Assembly (NCBI GenBank): GCA_002384205.1
Contig: DGBH01000068.1
Span: 4,907-17,989, forward strand
Origin: Bacteroidetes bacterium UBA4009
GTDB taxonomy: Bacteria > Bacteroidota > Bacteroidia > NS11-12g > UBA9320
Length of the DNA stretch: 13,083 bases
Direction: 5' to 3'
Below the pieces are notes generated by a model. The model did not search any database, was not told where the DNA came from, and saw only the letters and a program-made list of their open reading frames with translations. A program made the translations under genes and the position numbers. The number at the start of each line of letters is the position of its first letter. Position 1 is the stretch's first letter. Shown piece after piece: positions 1 through 7,528 of the stretch.

Positions 1-515
1 TAAGGTGCTATTGCTGCTATTTTATCGTGTGAAAAACCAGAAGCATATGCCTCGGTATATAACTCAATGCGATCGGCACCGCATGCCAAAGCTGCCTCTA
101 CTTGCGATACTTCAGGGTCTAGAAAAACGGAAACACGAATATTTTGCTCCTTAAATTGCTTGATAATGGGCGTTAGGTATTCTCTCTCTTTAATGCAATC
201 CCATCCTGCATTACTTGTAATAGCGTCAGGCTTGTCAGGAACCAATGTAACTTGATGGGGCTGTATGTTAAGCACCATTTCTATGAAGTCATCACTCGGA
301 TAGCCTTCAATGTTATATTCCGTTTTAACTACTTTTTTTAAGTCATACGCATCTCTAAATGTAATATGTCTTTGGTCTGGTCTAGGATGTACCGTAATGC
401 CTTCTGCACCAAAATTTTCAATGTCGATAGCCGCTTGTACTACATTCGGGGTGTTTCCTCCTCGTGCATTACGAAGAGTTGCTATTTTATTAATATTAAC
501 GCTCAGTTTTGTCAT
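1..515 (-). CDS. pdxJ: Pyridoxine 5'-phosphate synthase PdxJ (3' end outside window)
   Basis: PdxJ condenses 1-deoxy-D-xylulose 5-phosphate with 3-amino-2-oxopropyl phosphate to give pyridoxine 5'-phosphate, the ring-closing step of DXP-dependent vitamin B6 synthesis in the cytoplasm. The 171 codons present start MTKLSVNINKIATLRNARGG, matching the PdxJ N-terminus; the NINK in place of the enterobacterial NIDH is what I recall of Bacteroidota versions. The phosphate/active-site segment GITVHPRPDQRHI (residues 39-51) holds H43, R45 and H50, and E70 sits where the family has its catalytic glutamate. About 70% of a usual ~240-residue protein is visible; the C-terminal histidine and phosphate-binding loop lie beyond base 1. 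The ATG overlaps the TGA of the upstream HHH-barrel gene as ATGA (512-515), so it is probably translationally coupled as the last visible gene of the leftward operon. Identification is secure. Confidence 0.96.
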   Translation of the reverse strand, partial: MTKLSVNINKIATLRNARGGNTPNVVQAAIDIENFGAEGITVHPRPDQRHITFRDAYDLKKVVKTEYNIEGYPSDDFIEMVLNIQPHQVTLVPDKPDAITSNAGWDCIKEREYLTPIIKQFKEQNIRVSVFLDPEVSQVEAALACGADRIELYTEAYASGFSHDKIAAIAP

Positions 516-2608
516 GGTATAAGGTATCTTATTTGAAGGGTGAATGTTTGTTTTATATTACTATTTATCTCATCTAATCCAGATCCGGTTGCAAAATTAT
601 CCATTAAATTGTCCAATGGGATATCCAATTGGTTTATAGCGTATCTAAACCAAATATCTATTCCTTTTTTTACGGTGTAACGGGTCATAAGATAATACCG
701 AAGACCTGAATAGCCGTTTGTGAATAGGGGATAGTCATAGAGCGGGACTTGTTCAAAACTATAAATTCGATTATTGAAATTTTCTATGTTGCTGAACGCT
801 ATTCTTCCACTCAATTGAAGCTTACTTTTCATGGGCTTGTAAATAAAGTCTTGGTAAATCATGCTTCCATAGGAACTAGAATTTGGTGTAGCAAAGATAC
901 TCGACTCTATTCTACTCCTGAGCTCTATGCCTTTATTAAGGGTGTAATTAAAATGAAAACGATGTCGTTGCGTAGTAGTGAATTGAAGCAAACTTGTTTG
1001 TGAAGCAGCGTATGAGCGTTGTTTTGTTTCTGTTCTGTATCGATAGTACGCTTGAAATACTTTATTGGGTTTATATTGGATCTCACTCCAAAAGTCAGAG
1101 CCTGAGCTTGGCGCATCTGTGGCAGACCTTAGCCATGGATTTTGAAATAAGTCATAGTAACCCAATAAAGTAAATTGTCGTGATAATTTAGATTCAAATC
1201 CAACATATAATCCGTTTTCATTTGCGGTAGTGCCGCTCTCTCCAAAACCGTTACTCTGCAAAGAGATGAAACTTTTACCGTAATTTCGGTAAACTAAGCA
1301 AATATCCAGCGGCTTCCCTAAGCTGATTAAGGCCCCATGCACTTGTGCGAAGCTATTTTGATAACTACTCAGACTTATTTCCCCAAAAAGGTTAAGATTA
1401 CGATAAAGAAAATCATAATAAATGCCGTTTTTAAGGTATTGATTCCCTCTAAAATTAAATCGATTGTAGACCTGAGGTATTGGTTCTAACGGTTGATTTA
1501 GTCTTCTCAGGTAACTCACTGCTCCAACTCTCCCAAAAGGAAGACTATACTCGGTAAATATCCCCGTTTGAAAGTCTCTAATAGCATCTTTATCATTTAA
1601 TTCAGAAGGAGTTCGGTGCAATCCTCCATCTTCTTGAATGTTGGTTGTTGAAATGAGTTGTCCTAAACCATCCAAGTCAGAGGAATCTAGACCGTAAACA
1701 CCATTGCCGTCTAATCGTTTATAGGAAACAAAGGCTCCTACAGTGGTGCGGTTAAATTGATAAGTGGTTGCTATCCCTCTTAAAAATGCATTCTCTCGTA
1801 AAGATCGGTATGCTCCAAAACCATTGAAATTACGTTTTGCATTGGTAATGATGCTTGACTTACCAAAGGCTATTCCTGTATTTAGCGTAAGTCCTTGTCC
1901 AAAATTGGCTTGATAATCGCCGAGTTGTAGTGACTTAAGTCTACCCATGTTTTTAAGGGAGAAGTAACAGGAGAAATAATCGTAACCCAGAGGATTATTC
2001 CCATCTAGGAATGATTCATAAGCATCTTTTTCCATATTAATGCCATAAGAAACGAGACGGTTATAGTCAAAACGATAACGAAAATTAGAGTATACGCCAG
2101 AACCAAGATAATGATTTACAGAGAGGTCTGTTAAGGTGTCTGTTATAAGCGATCCTTTTTTTCTCGGAGAACTTGTTTCCGTTAGGGTTAAAAACTGGTG
2201 AGAACCTTGTTTCCATATTTCTCGTACATCGCCTATTTTTAGGGTCAGGGTTTTTAAACCAATAAAAGGAATTATATTTCTAATGTCCTCAGTACCAAAA
2301 CTGGGTAAAACTTGAAGTTCATAAACACATAGAAAGTCTCCAAATGTTTTGCGGTGGTCTAGTATTTCTGATACTTGAAAACTAGAAAAAAAAGGAACAG
2401 CTAGCAGTTCACTGGCAGTTGCTTTGTTTAAGTCAAGTGGATTTTGAAGGTAAATAACAAGGTCACTTGTGAATTGTTGGATGTCTACTTCGTCTGCAGT
2501 GTTCTCCATATATCGCTCAATAAATTGATTAATGAACTCGTTTTCTGTTTGGGCATTCAGCCTCGTAAGACTAGCGACAATAAGTATAATTAAGCCTTTA
2601 AAACGCAT
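512..2608 (-). CDS. Helix-hairpin-helix protein fused to an outer-membrane beta-barrel
   Basis: The 698-residue product begins with a signal peptide (MRFKGLIILIVASLTRLNAQ, likely cut near residue 20). A ComEA-like double helix-hairpin-helix region follows at about 57-117: LDLNKATASELLAVP, then a degenerate hairpin FFSSFQV, then YELQVLPSFGTEDIRNIIPFI. Residues from about 120 to the end are rich in alternating aromatic/hydrophobic stretches with N, G and S turns, and the last strand is FTLQIRYLIP, as in outer-membrane barrels. I infer a periplasmic HHH module on an outer-membrane barrel. Databases commonly call such Bacteroidota proteins helix-hairpin-helix or ComEA-like; their function is not established to my knowledge. 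The hairpin glycines typical of DNA-binding HHH are mostly lost here, so DNA binding should not be assumed. It overlaps the upstream barrel gene by 11 bases and pdxJ by 4, indicating one operon. ATG start fits the signal peptide. Confidence 0.8.
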   Translation of the reverse strand: MRFKGLIILIVASLTRLNAQTENEFINQFIERYMENTADEVDIQQFTSDLVIYLQNPLDLNKATASELLAVPFFSSFQVSEILDHRKTFGDFLCVYELQVLPSFGTEDIRNIIPFIGLKTLTLKIGDVREIWKQGSHQFLTLTETSSPRKKGSLITDTLTDLSVNHYLGSGVYSNFRYRFDYNRLVSYGINMEKDAYESFLDGNNPLGYDYFSCYFSLKNMGRLKSLQLGDYQANFGQGLTLNTGIAFGKSSIITNAKRNFNGFGAYRSLRENAFLRGIATTYQFNRTTVGAFVSYKRLDGNGVYGLDSSDLDGLGQLISTTNIQEDGGLHRTPSELNDKDAIRDFQTGIFTEYSLPFGRVGAVSYLRRLNQPLEPIPQVYNRFNFRGNQYLKNGIYYDFLYRNLNLFGEISLSSYQNSFAQVHGALISLGKPLDICLVYRNYGKSFISLQSNGFGESGTTANENGLYVGFESKLSRQFTLLGYYDLFQNPWLRSATDAPSSGSDFWSEIQYKPNKVFQAYYRYRTETKQRSYAASQTSLLQFTTTQRHRFHFNYTLNKGIELRSRIESSIFATPNSSSYGSMIYQDFIYKPMKSKLQLSGRIAFSNIENFNNRIYSFEQVPLYDYPLFTNGYSGLRYYLMTRYTVKKGIDIWFRYAINQLDIPLDNLMDNFATGSGLDEINSNIKQTFTLQIRYLIP

Positions 2609-3401
2609 GGCCTAAATTAAGGGATGGTGAAAATCCAAGTTGATTATGATACGAAGCGGCAATATCTATTTTTAGATTGCTGGACTTCCATCCGAAACCC
2701 AATGCAACCAGCTGATTTAGTCCAAATCCCCCTCTCAAGGTGTAGTGCTCTTTTGATAACTCAATTCCGGCATTAATAGCTAATTTTCGATCTGTAGCTT
2801 GTATAGCATCAGCATATAATTGTATGTTTTGTCCGAGTTTATAATTGGTGCCTAGTTTAAGAACACTGCCCATACGTTCTTTTGGAATACGCGTCAACTC
2901 ACTTCTGTTGGGATTGAAAATTTGAGTGCCAATAGTTAACTTTTTATTCACCTTAAAATAAAGACCTGCATTAAAAGTTAAGGTGTTACGTTTTTGATAA
3001 TAAGCATCTTTTGATGAAAAGTGATGATAATTAAGGGCTACACCTGCGGAGATATCTTTGTTAAGTTTTCTGGCAACGGCAACTTGCGCTTTTTGCTGCG
3101 TAAGCGATGCCAAAGGTGATACTTGGTAGGATAAACCTATTGAAGTGTTCTTTATCGAATGATGGTATACAGCCATAAGATTAGAATAATCAGATATACC
3201 AAATCTATTGGCCGCATTTAAGGAGAATTCCTTTTTAGAGAAGGCGAGAGCCGCTACATTATTCTCAATAGCAAACGCGTTTAAATAGGTAGCCGATGCG
3301 CCACCTAGTGAAAGTGTAATAGCATTATTAGCCGAAGGGAAATCAGCCATACATAAATTAGTTAATACACTCAGTAATATAAATGTGCCAATTTTACACA
3401 T
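2598..3401 (-). CDS. PorV/PorQ-like outer-membrane beta-barrel protein
   Basis: This 267-residue protein has a signal peptide (residues 1-19, hydrophobic FILLSVLTNLCMA, then D20). The mature start carries the pattern SLGGASATYLNAFAIENNVAALAF (about 31-54), which resembles the GGA...NNPA.LA signature at the N-terminus of PorV/PorQ-type barrels of Bacteroidota; the usual P after NN is V here. The rest alternates polar and hydrophobic residues in strand-like blocks (SAGVALNYHHF, TIGTQIFNP, HYTLRGGFGL, ALGFGWK) and ends with a C-terminal F, typical of outer-membrane barrels. PorV itself shuttles type IX secretion cargo and PorQ helps attach it, but at 267 residues this protein is shorter than PorV and its role is unknown. 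It lies 22 bases after the MerR gene and overlaps the HHH-barrel gene by 11 bases, so the two barrels are probably made together. The barrel call is good; the exact family is uncertain. Confidence 0.7.
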   Translation of the reverse strand: MCKIGTFILLSVLTNLCMADFPSANNAITLSLGGASATYLNAFAIENNVAALAFSKKEFSLNAANRFGISDYSNLMAVYHHSIKNTSIGLSYQVSPLASLTQQKAQVAVARKLNKDISAGVALNYHHFSSKDAYYQKRNTLTFNAGLYFKVNKKLTIGTQIFNPNRSELTRIPKERMGSVLKLGTNYKLGQNIQLYADAIQATDRKLAINAGIELSKEHYTLRGGFGLNQLVALGFGWKSSNLKIDIAASYHNQLGFSPSLNLGHAF

Positions 3402-3423
3402 GAAGCAACTGAAATTAGGGTTT

Positions 3424-3750
3424 TTAGAGTTCTCGTTTTAGTTGCGTTAAGAAGGCTTTGATACGCTCTAATTTTTCGATGAGTTCTACATTAGCATCTA
3501 CAATCTTAGAATCTGTTTTCAATTTGTCCTTAGCGCCCTGCAAGGTATATCCGTTTTCTTTAACTAAATAATAAATTTTTCTAATTTCATCGATATCTTT
3601 AGAGCTGTAGAATCGAGTGCCTTTTGGATTGCGTCTGGGTTTTATACTCAGGAATTCACTTTCCCAATAGCGTAATAATGATGCAGTGACATCAAAATGT
3701 GCAGAGACTTCAGAAATGCTATAGAATAATTTGCCCTCTTTTAAGGCCAT
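3424..3750 (-). CDS. Short MerR-family transcriptional regulator
   Basis: A 108-residue cytoplasmic DNA-binding protein. The winged-helix MerR domain fills residues about 8-75: FYSISEVSAHFDVTASLLRYWE is the helix-turn-helix with the family's LRYWE motif, RRNPKGTRFYSSKDIDEI is the wing, and IRKIYYLVKENGYTLQGAKDKL is the second helical pair. Residues about 85-108 form a short amphipathic coiled coil (VELIEKLERIKAFLTQLKREL) for dimerisation. No effector-binding or metal-binding cysteines follow, so no ligand is evident. The ATG overlaps the TAA of the M23 peptidase gene as TAATG (1 base), implying coupled translation, and the barrel gene follows 22 bases later. As a MerR-type protein inside an envelope operon it may control that operon, but no inverted repeat typical of a MerR operator was recognised at the operon promoter. 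Confidence 0.9.
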   Translation of the reverse strand: MALKEGKLFYSISEVSAHFDVTASLLRYWESEFLSIKPRRNPKGTRFYSSKDIDEIRKIYYLVKENGYTLQGAKDKLKTDSKIVDANVELIEKLERIKAFLTQLKREL

Positions 3751-4712
3751 TAGTCAAATGACTGATTTGGGTTAGAAGATAATTTTAAGATCTCCTCGTA
3801 TTGTTCGCTGCTAATGTCGTTATAGAAATAACCTACAGGATTCACTTCTACTCCGTTTTTAGCAACTTCATAATGGAGGTGAGCTCCAGTAGACTTTCCT
3901 GTGCTGCCTACAAGACCTATCAGTTGACCACGGGTAACTTTTTGTCCTGGTCTAACATTGATGCGACTCATATGGCCGTATAATGTGGTGTAGCCGTAAC
4001 CATGATTAATGATCACATGTGTTCCGTAACCCCATCTTGCATATTCTACTTTTTTAATTACACCATCACCTGTTGCATATATTTTGGTGCCTTTTGGAGC
4101 AGTGAAATCAATACCTTTATGCATTTTACGGGTCCTGTAAATAGGGTCAATTCTGTAACCAAATCCTGAAGCTATGCGTCGTAGTTTTTTGTTAGGTATA
4201 GGTTGAATGGCAGGTATAGAAGCAAGCATTTTACTTTTGTTCTGAGCCATCTTGATTAATTTTTTGTATGAATCTTCTTGCACTTTATACTGTGCAGACA
4301 TGTCGTCTAACTTTTTATGAAGTTCCTTAAAGCGTGCTCCATTTTTTATTCCGTCTAGTGAAGTGTATTTATCTACTCCCCCAGTACCCGCTTTTCTAAT
4401 ATCCTCAGAAACAGGTTCGGCTCCAAAAATTTCTCTGTATACGTGATCGTCTTTTGAGGCTAAATCATCTAAACGATTTTGCATCTCTATCGACTTTTTT
4501 TCAAGAAGCTGCACGTGGAGCTTGAAATCGGCATTCTCTCGTTGAAGCTCTTCGGTGTCTTGACCACTTAATGCGTAGGAAGCACTGATTGTTCCGATTA
4601 CAACTGCTAATGAAACTACTCCTAAAACCTTCGCGGCAATAGCCCAAAAATTAGTCGAAACTCTTTCGTATTCAAGAGTTTCTTTATTAAATCTAAATTT
4701 CGCTTTTGTCAT
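3750..4712 (-). CDS. Membrane-anchored M23 (LytM) peptidoglycan peptidase with coiled coil
   Basis: The 320-residue protein has a short cytoplasmic N-terminus (1-22), one transmembrane segment at about 23-49 (FWAIAAKVLGVVSLAVVIGTISASYAL), a coiled coil at about 52-87, a second helical region at about 125-162, and a C-terminal M23 domain at about 177-295. The zinc ligands H198 and D202 (HKGID) and H280 (HLH) and the catalytic H247 (YGH) and H278 are all present, so it should be an active metallo-endopeptidase cutting cross-link peptides in the periplasm, unlike degenerate EnvC-type activators. In Bacteroidota such proteins are implicated in cell-wall remodelling or cell shape; the exact substrate is inferred. 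It is the first gene of the leftward operon, preceded by a promoter at 4739-4769 and a leader of about 20 bases, and is divergent from alaS. Confidence 0.9.
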   Translation of the reverse strand: MTKAKFRFNKETLEYERVSTNFWAIAAKVLGVVSLAVVIGTISASYALSGQDTEELQRENADFKLHVQLLEKKSIEMQNRLDDLASKDDHVYREIFGAEPVSEDIRKAGTGGVDKYTSLDGIKNGARFKELHKKLDDMSAQYKVQEDSYKKLIKMAQNKSKMLASIPAIQPIPNKKLRRIASGFGYRIDPIYRTRKMHKGIDFTAPKGTKIYATGDGVIKKVEYARWGYGTHVIINHGYGYTTLYGHMSRINVRPGQKVTRGQLIGLVGSTGKSTGAHLHYEVAKNGVEVNPVGYFYNDISSEQYEEILKLSSNPNQSFD

Positions 4713-4714
4713 TG

Positions 4715-4722
4715 TATTTTTG
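4715..4722 (+). promoter_or_regulatory. Candidate -7 box for alaS
   Basis: TATTTTTG matches TAnnTTTG exactly and would give alaS a leader of about 60 bases. No TTG lies at the expected -33 distance. A second, imperfect match TAATTTTTTTG ends at 4755 and could serve instead, with a leader of about 27 bases. The true alaS promoter is therefore undecided between these two. Confidence 0.3.
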
Positions 4723-4738
4723 CCGTTTTAAAAGCAAG

Positions 4739-4769
4739 CAAATATAATTTTTTTGTACCAATAACAAAA
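4739..4769 (-). promoter_or_regulatory. Promoter of the M23-merR-barrel-HHH-pdxJ operon
   Basis: Read on the minus strand, a perfect Bacteroidota -7 box TATATTTG lies at 4746-4739, and a -33 box TTTTG ends 18 bases upstream (4769-4765). This fits the phylum consensus TTG-N19/20-TAnnTTTG within a base. Transcription would start near 4734, giving a leader of about 20 bases to the ATG at 4712. No start-site data, but spacing and position are good. Confidence 0.6.
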
Positions 4770-4786
4770 GACCCGATCAAGACACG

Positions 4787-7405
4787 ATGACCGCAGCAGA
4801 CGTTAGACGACAATTCCTTGAATTTTTTAGACAAAAAGGCCATAAAATAGTAGAATCTGCTCCAATTGTGGTAAAAGACGATCCTACATTGATGTTTACC
4901 AATGCGGGAATGAACCAATTTAAGGACATTTTTTTAGGCGATAAAATGGCAATAAATAAACGCGTAGTAGATACACAAAAATGCCTAAGAGTAAGCGGTA
5001 AACATAATGACTTAGAGGAAGTAGGTGTAGATACTTACCATCATACTATGTTTGAAATGCTTGGTAACTGGTCATTCGGGGACTATTTTAAGGAAGATGC
5101 CATAAACTGGGCATGGGAGTTACTTACAGAGGTTTATAAGTTAGATAAAAACAGATTATATGTATCTGTTTTTGAGGGTGATAGCAGTGAGGGATTAGAA
5201 TTAGATAGTGAGGCTAAAGATTTATGGCTTAAACATGTTACTGAAGACAGAATTATCCTAGGGAATAAAAAAGATAATTTCTGGGAAATGGGCGAAACAG
5301 GCCCTTGTGGTCCTTGCTCAGAAATACACGTTGACTTGCGTTCTGATGCAGAAAGAACCGCGATAGATGGCGCAACCTTAGTTAATGCAGATCACGACCA
5401 AGTCATAGAAATTTGGAATTTGGTGTTTATGCAGTTTAACCGTAAGGCCGACGGGAGCTTAGTTAATCTGCCTTCAAAACACGTTGACACCGGAATGGGT
5501 TTTGAACGACTAGTAAGAGCTGTCAATGGCCAAAAATCAAATTATGACTCTGATCTTTTTATGGATACCATCCAAGAATTAGAAAAGATAAGCGGTAAAA
5601 AATATGGTAAAGATGAGCAGATAGATATTGCCTTTAGAGTCATCGCTGATCACCTTAGAGCCGTATCGTTTGCTATTGCAGATGGTCAATTACCTGATAA
5701 TAATGGAGCTGGGTATGTTATTCGACGAATCCTTAGAAGATCGGTACGATATGGGTATAGTTTTTTAGGCTTGGAAAAACCATTTATGAAGGACTTAGTT
5801 CCTGCATTTGTGACCAAATTTCAGGATGTATTTCCTGGTTTGTCAGAGCAAAAAGACTTCCTTGTTAAGGTAGTGGAGCAAGAAGAAAAATCGTTTTTAA
5901 ATACATTAAACAAGGGTCTGAAACTGTTCGATGATTACTCTTCAAAGGGAACTAAGAATGTAAGTGGTAAAAATGCGTTTGAGTTATATGATACATTTGG
6001 ATTCCCCATAGATTTAACACAACTTCTAGCCAAAGAAAATGATGTAGAAGTAGATTTAGAAGGGTTTAAAGAGGCCCTTCTACAGCAAAAAAATAGAAGT
6101 CGTGCAGATGCTAAAAAGGAATCGGGTGATTGGATAATATTAGCGGAAGACGAACGCGAAGAGTTTGTAGGGTATGACTATTTAGAAACGGATGTGAAAA
6201 TAACTCGCTATAGAGAGGTTTTAGTTAAAGGTAAAAAGCAATATCATTTGGTACTTAACCTTACTCCTTTTTATGCTGAAAGCGGGGGGCAAGTGGGCGA
6301 TAAGGGCATGCTTATCGGTAAATTAAATGATGAAAAAATTAATATTATAGATACCCAAAAAGAAAATCAACTAAGTATACAAATCACAGAGCAATTACCC
6401 TCTAATCTTAACCAACCGTTCCTTGCAAAAGTGAACATGGAAAAAAGAACAGATACTACCCAAAATCACAGTGCAACTCATTTGCTACAAGCGGCGTTAA
6501 GAGAGGTTTTAGGCGACCATGTAGCACAAAAAGGTTCTTTGGTAAATGAGAAAAATTTACGATTTGACTTTTCGCATTTTCAAAAAGTAGAAAAGGCAGA
6601 AATTCTTCAAATAGAAAATATAGTAAATGCTAAAATCAGAGAAGCTATTGCCTTAGATGAAGCTAGAAATGTTCCTTTTGAAGAGGCTACTAAAGGCGGT
6701 GCTATGGCGTTATTTGGTGAAAAATATGGTGATACGGTTCGGGTAATTACTTTTGGAAAGGATTATTCTGTTGAACTTTGCGGTGGTTGTCATGTGAGTA
6801 ATACCGCTCAAATAGGGAGCTTTAAAATAGTGCACGAAGGAGCGGTAGCCGCCGGAGTAAGGCGAATTGAAGCTATAACAGGAGCTAAAGCCGATGCTTA
6901 TATAAAGGAAAAATTATCGCTTATTGACCAGATAAGTGCAGAAATGGGCAATCAGCAAGATCTGTTGAAAGCCGTTCAGACACTTCAAAAAGAAAATGCT
7001 GAACTAAGACTAAAATTAGCATCATTTGAAAACGCTCAACTAGGTAATATAAAAGAGGAGTTGTTGAAATCAATGAAGTCTTCAAATGGCGTTAACAGTA
7101 TCGTCCAAATTATTCAAGTAGGCAATACAGGTCAAGCAAAAGACTTAGCTTTTCAGCTAAAAGAAGAAGTTGAAAACCTCTTCTGTGTATTGTTAGCCAA
7201 TATTGATAACAAGCCCAGTATTAGCATTATGATAAGCGATAATCTGATTAATGAAAAGGGCTATAACGCAGGGAACCTAATAAGGGAATGGGCCAAAGAA
7301 GTAAAAGGCGGCGGTGGCGGTCAGCCCTTTTTTGCACAAGCGGGAGGGACAGATGTAAGCGGATTGCCTATGGTAAAAAAACTTGCAGAGGCATTTATCT
7401 CCTAG
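4787..7405 (+). CDS. alaS: Alanine--tRNA ligase AlaS
   Basis: This cytoplasmic class II synthetase charges tRNA-Ala with alanine and clears mischarged Ser/Gly. At 872 residues it is full length (E. coli has 876). The catalytic core occupies about 1-240, beginning TAADVRRQFLEFFRQKGH, with motif 1 around SAPIVVKDDPTLMFTNAGMN, the motif-2 region RVSGKHNDLEEVG and the motif-3 region GMGFERL. The tRNA-binding helices follow (about 241-460). The editing domain has the metal-binding HSATH (H561, H565) and CGGCH (C665, H669) motifs. A coiled coil at about 715-760 leads to the C-Ala domain with its glycine-rich KGGGGGQPFFAQAGG. All key residues are present. The ATG gives the expected family N-terminus. 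It is divergent from the M23 operon; 123 bases separate it from gatB and no convincing terminator was seen there. Confidence 0.98.
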   Translation: MTAADVRRQFLEFFRQKGHKIVESAPIVVKDDPTLMFTNAGMNQFKDIFLGDKMAINKRVVDTQKCLRVSGKHNDLEEVGVDTYHHTMFEMLGNWSFGDYFKEDAINWAWELLTEVYKLDKNRLYVSVFEGDSSEGLELDSEAKDLWLKHVTEDRIILGNKKDNFWEMGETGPCGPCSEIHVDLRSDAERTAIDGATLVNADHDQVIEIWNLVFMQFNRKADGSLVNLPSKHVDTGMGFERLVRAVNGQKSNYDSDLFMDTIQELEKISGKKYGKDEQIDIAFRVIADHLRAVSFAIADGQLPDNNGAGYVIRRILRRSVRYGYSFLGLEKPFMKDLVPAFVTKFQDVFPGLSEQKDFLVKVVEQEEKSFLNTLNKGLKLFDDYSSKGTKNVSGKNAFELYDTFGFPIDLTQLLAKENDVEVDLEGFKEALLQQKNRSRADAKKESGDWIILAEDEREEFVGYDYLETDVKITRYREVLVKGKKQYHLVLNLTPFYAESGGQVGDKGMLIGKLNDEKINIIDTQKENQLSIQITEQLPSNLNQPFLAKVNMEKRTDTTQNHSATHLLQAALREVLGDHVAQKGSLVNEKNLRFDFSHFQKVEKAEILQIENIVNAKIREAIALDEARNVPFEEATKGGAMALFGEKYGDTVRVITFGKDYSVELCGGCHVSNTAQIGSFKIVHEGAVAAGVRRIEAITGAKADAYIKEKLSLIDQISAEMGNQQDLLKAVQTLQKENAELRLKLASFENAQLGNIKEELLKSMKSSNGVNSIVQIIQVGNTGQAKDLAFQLKEEVENLFCVLLANIDNKPSISIMISDNLINEKGYNAGNLIREWAKEVKGGGGGQPFFAQAGGTDVSGLPMVKKLAEAFIS

Positions 7406-7460
7406 TCTAAATCTATATTACAGGATCATACATCATTACCTTGGAATAGTTGAAATGACA

Positions 7461-7490
7461 ACGATAGGATCGTAAATATACAGTCTTACG
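7461..7490. repeat. Two overlapping inverted repeats between alaS and gatB
   Basis: ACGAT-AGG-ATCGT (7461-7473) is a perfect 5-base stem with a 3-base loop. CGTAA at 7471-7475 also pairs with TTACG at 7486-7490 around a 10-base loop. The two stems share 7471-7473, so only one can form at a time. Neither has a T-tract, so they are not ordinary terminators. They lie in the alaS 3' region, mostly upstream of the gatB promoter. Function unknown; short stems like these can arise by chance. Confidence 0.3.
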
Positions 7491-7515
7491 GATATCAAAC
7501 TAAACCTTATTTTTG
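7486..7515 (+). promoter_or_regulatory. Promoter of gatB
   Basis: A perfect -7 box TATTTTTG lies at 7508-7515, with a weak -33 element TTA at 7486-7488, exactly 19 bases upstream. Transcription should start around 7519-7522, only 7-10 bases before the gatB ATG, leaving no room for a normal ribosome-binding site. Confidence 0.55.
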
Positions 7516-7528
7516 TAGAGCTTTAAAC

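Noticed and set aside
67..522. Plus-strand open frames of 62 and 70 codons opposite pdxJ
   Set aside because: They lie antisense to a clear PdxJ frame and their products show no recognisable pattern.
749..1116. Short open frames on both strands (84 and 63 codons) inside the HHH-barrel gene
   Set aside because: The HHH-barrel frame is continuous through the region with consistent barrel composition; these are out-of-frame shadows.
512..2608. Calling the HHH-barrel a natural-competence ComEA protein
   Set aside because: ComEA is a small protein with canonical hairpin glycines; here the hairpins are degenerate and most of the protein is a barrel, so competence is only a hypothesis.
2598..4712. 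Toxin-antitoxin or phage-defence system involving the MerR gene
   Set aside because: Its neighbours have signal peptides or membrane anchors and envelope folds; no toxin, nuclease or NTPase motif is present.
4709..4918. 69-codon minus-strand frame over the alaS start and the divergent promoter
   Set aside because: It would cover the promoter region and the conserved AlaS N-terminus, and its product looks like random translation.
7406..7528. Small RNA or hidden gene between alaS and gatB
   Set aside because: The gap holds only short inverted repeats and the gatB promoter; no open frame or terminator supports a separate gene.
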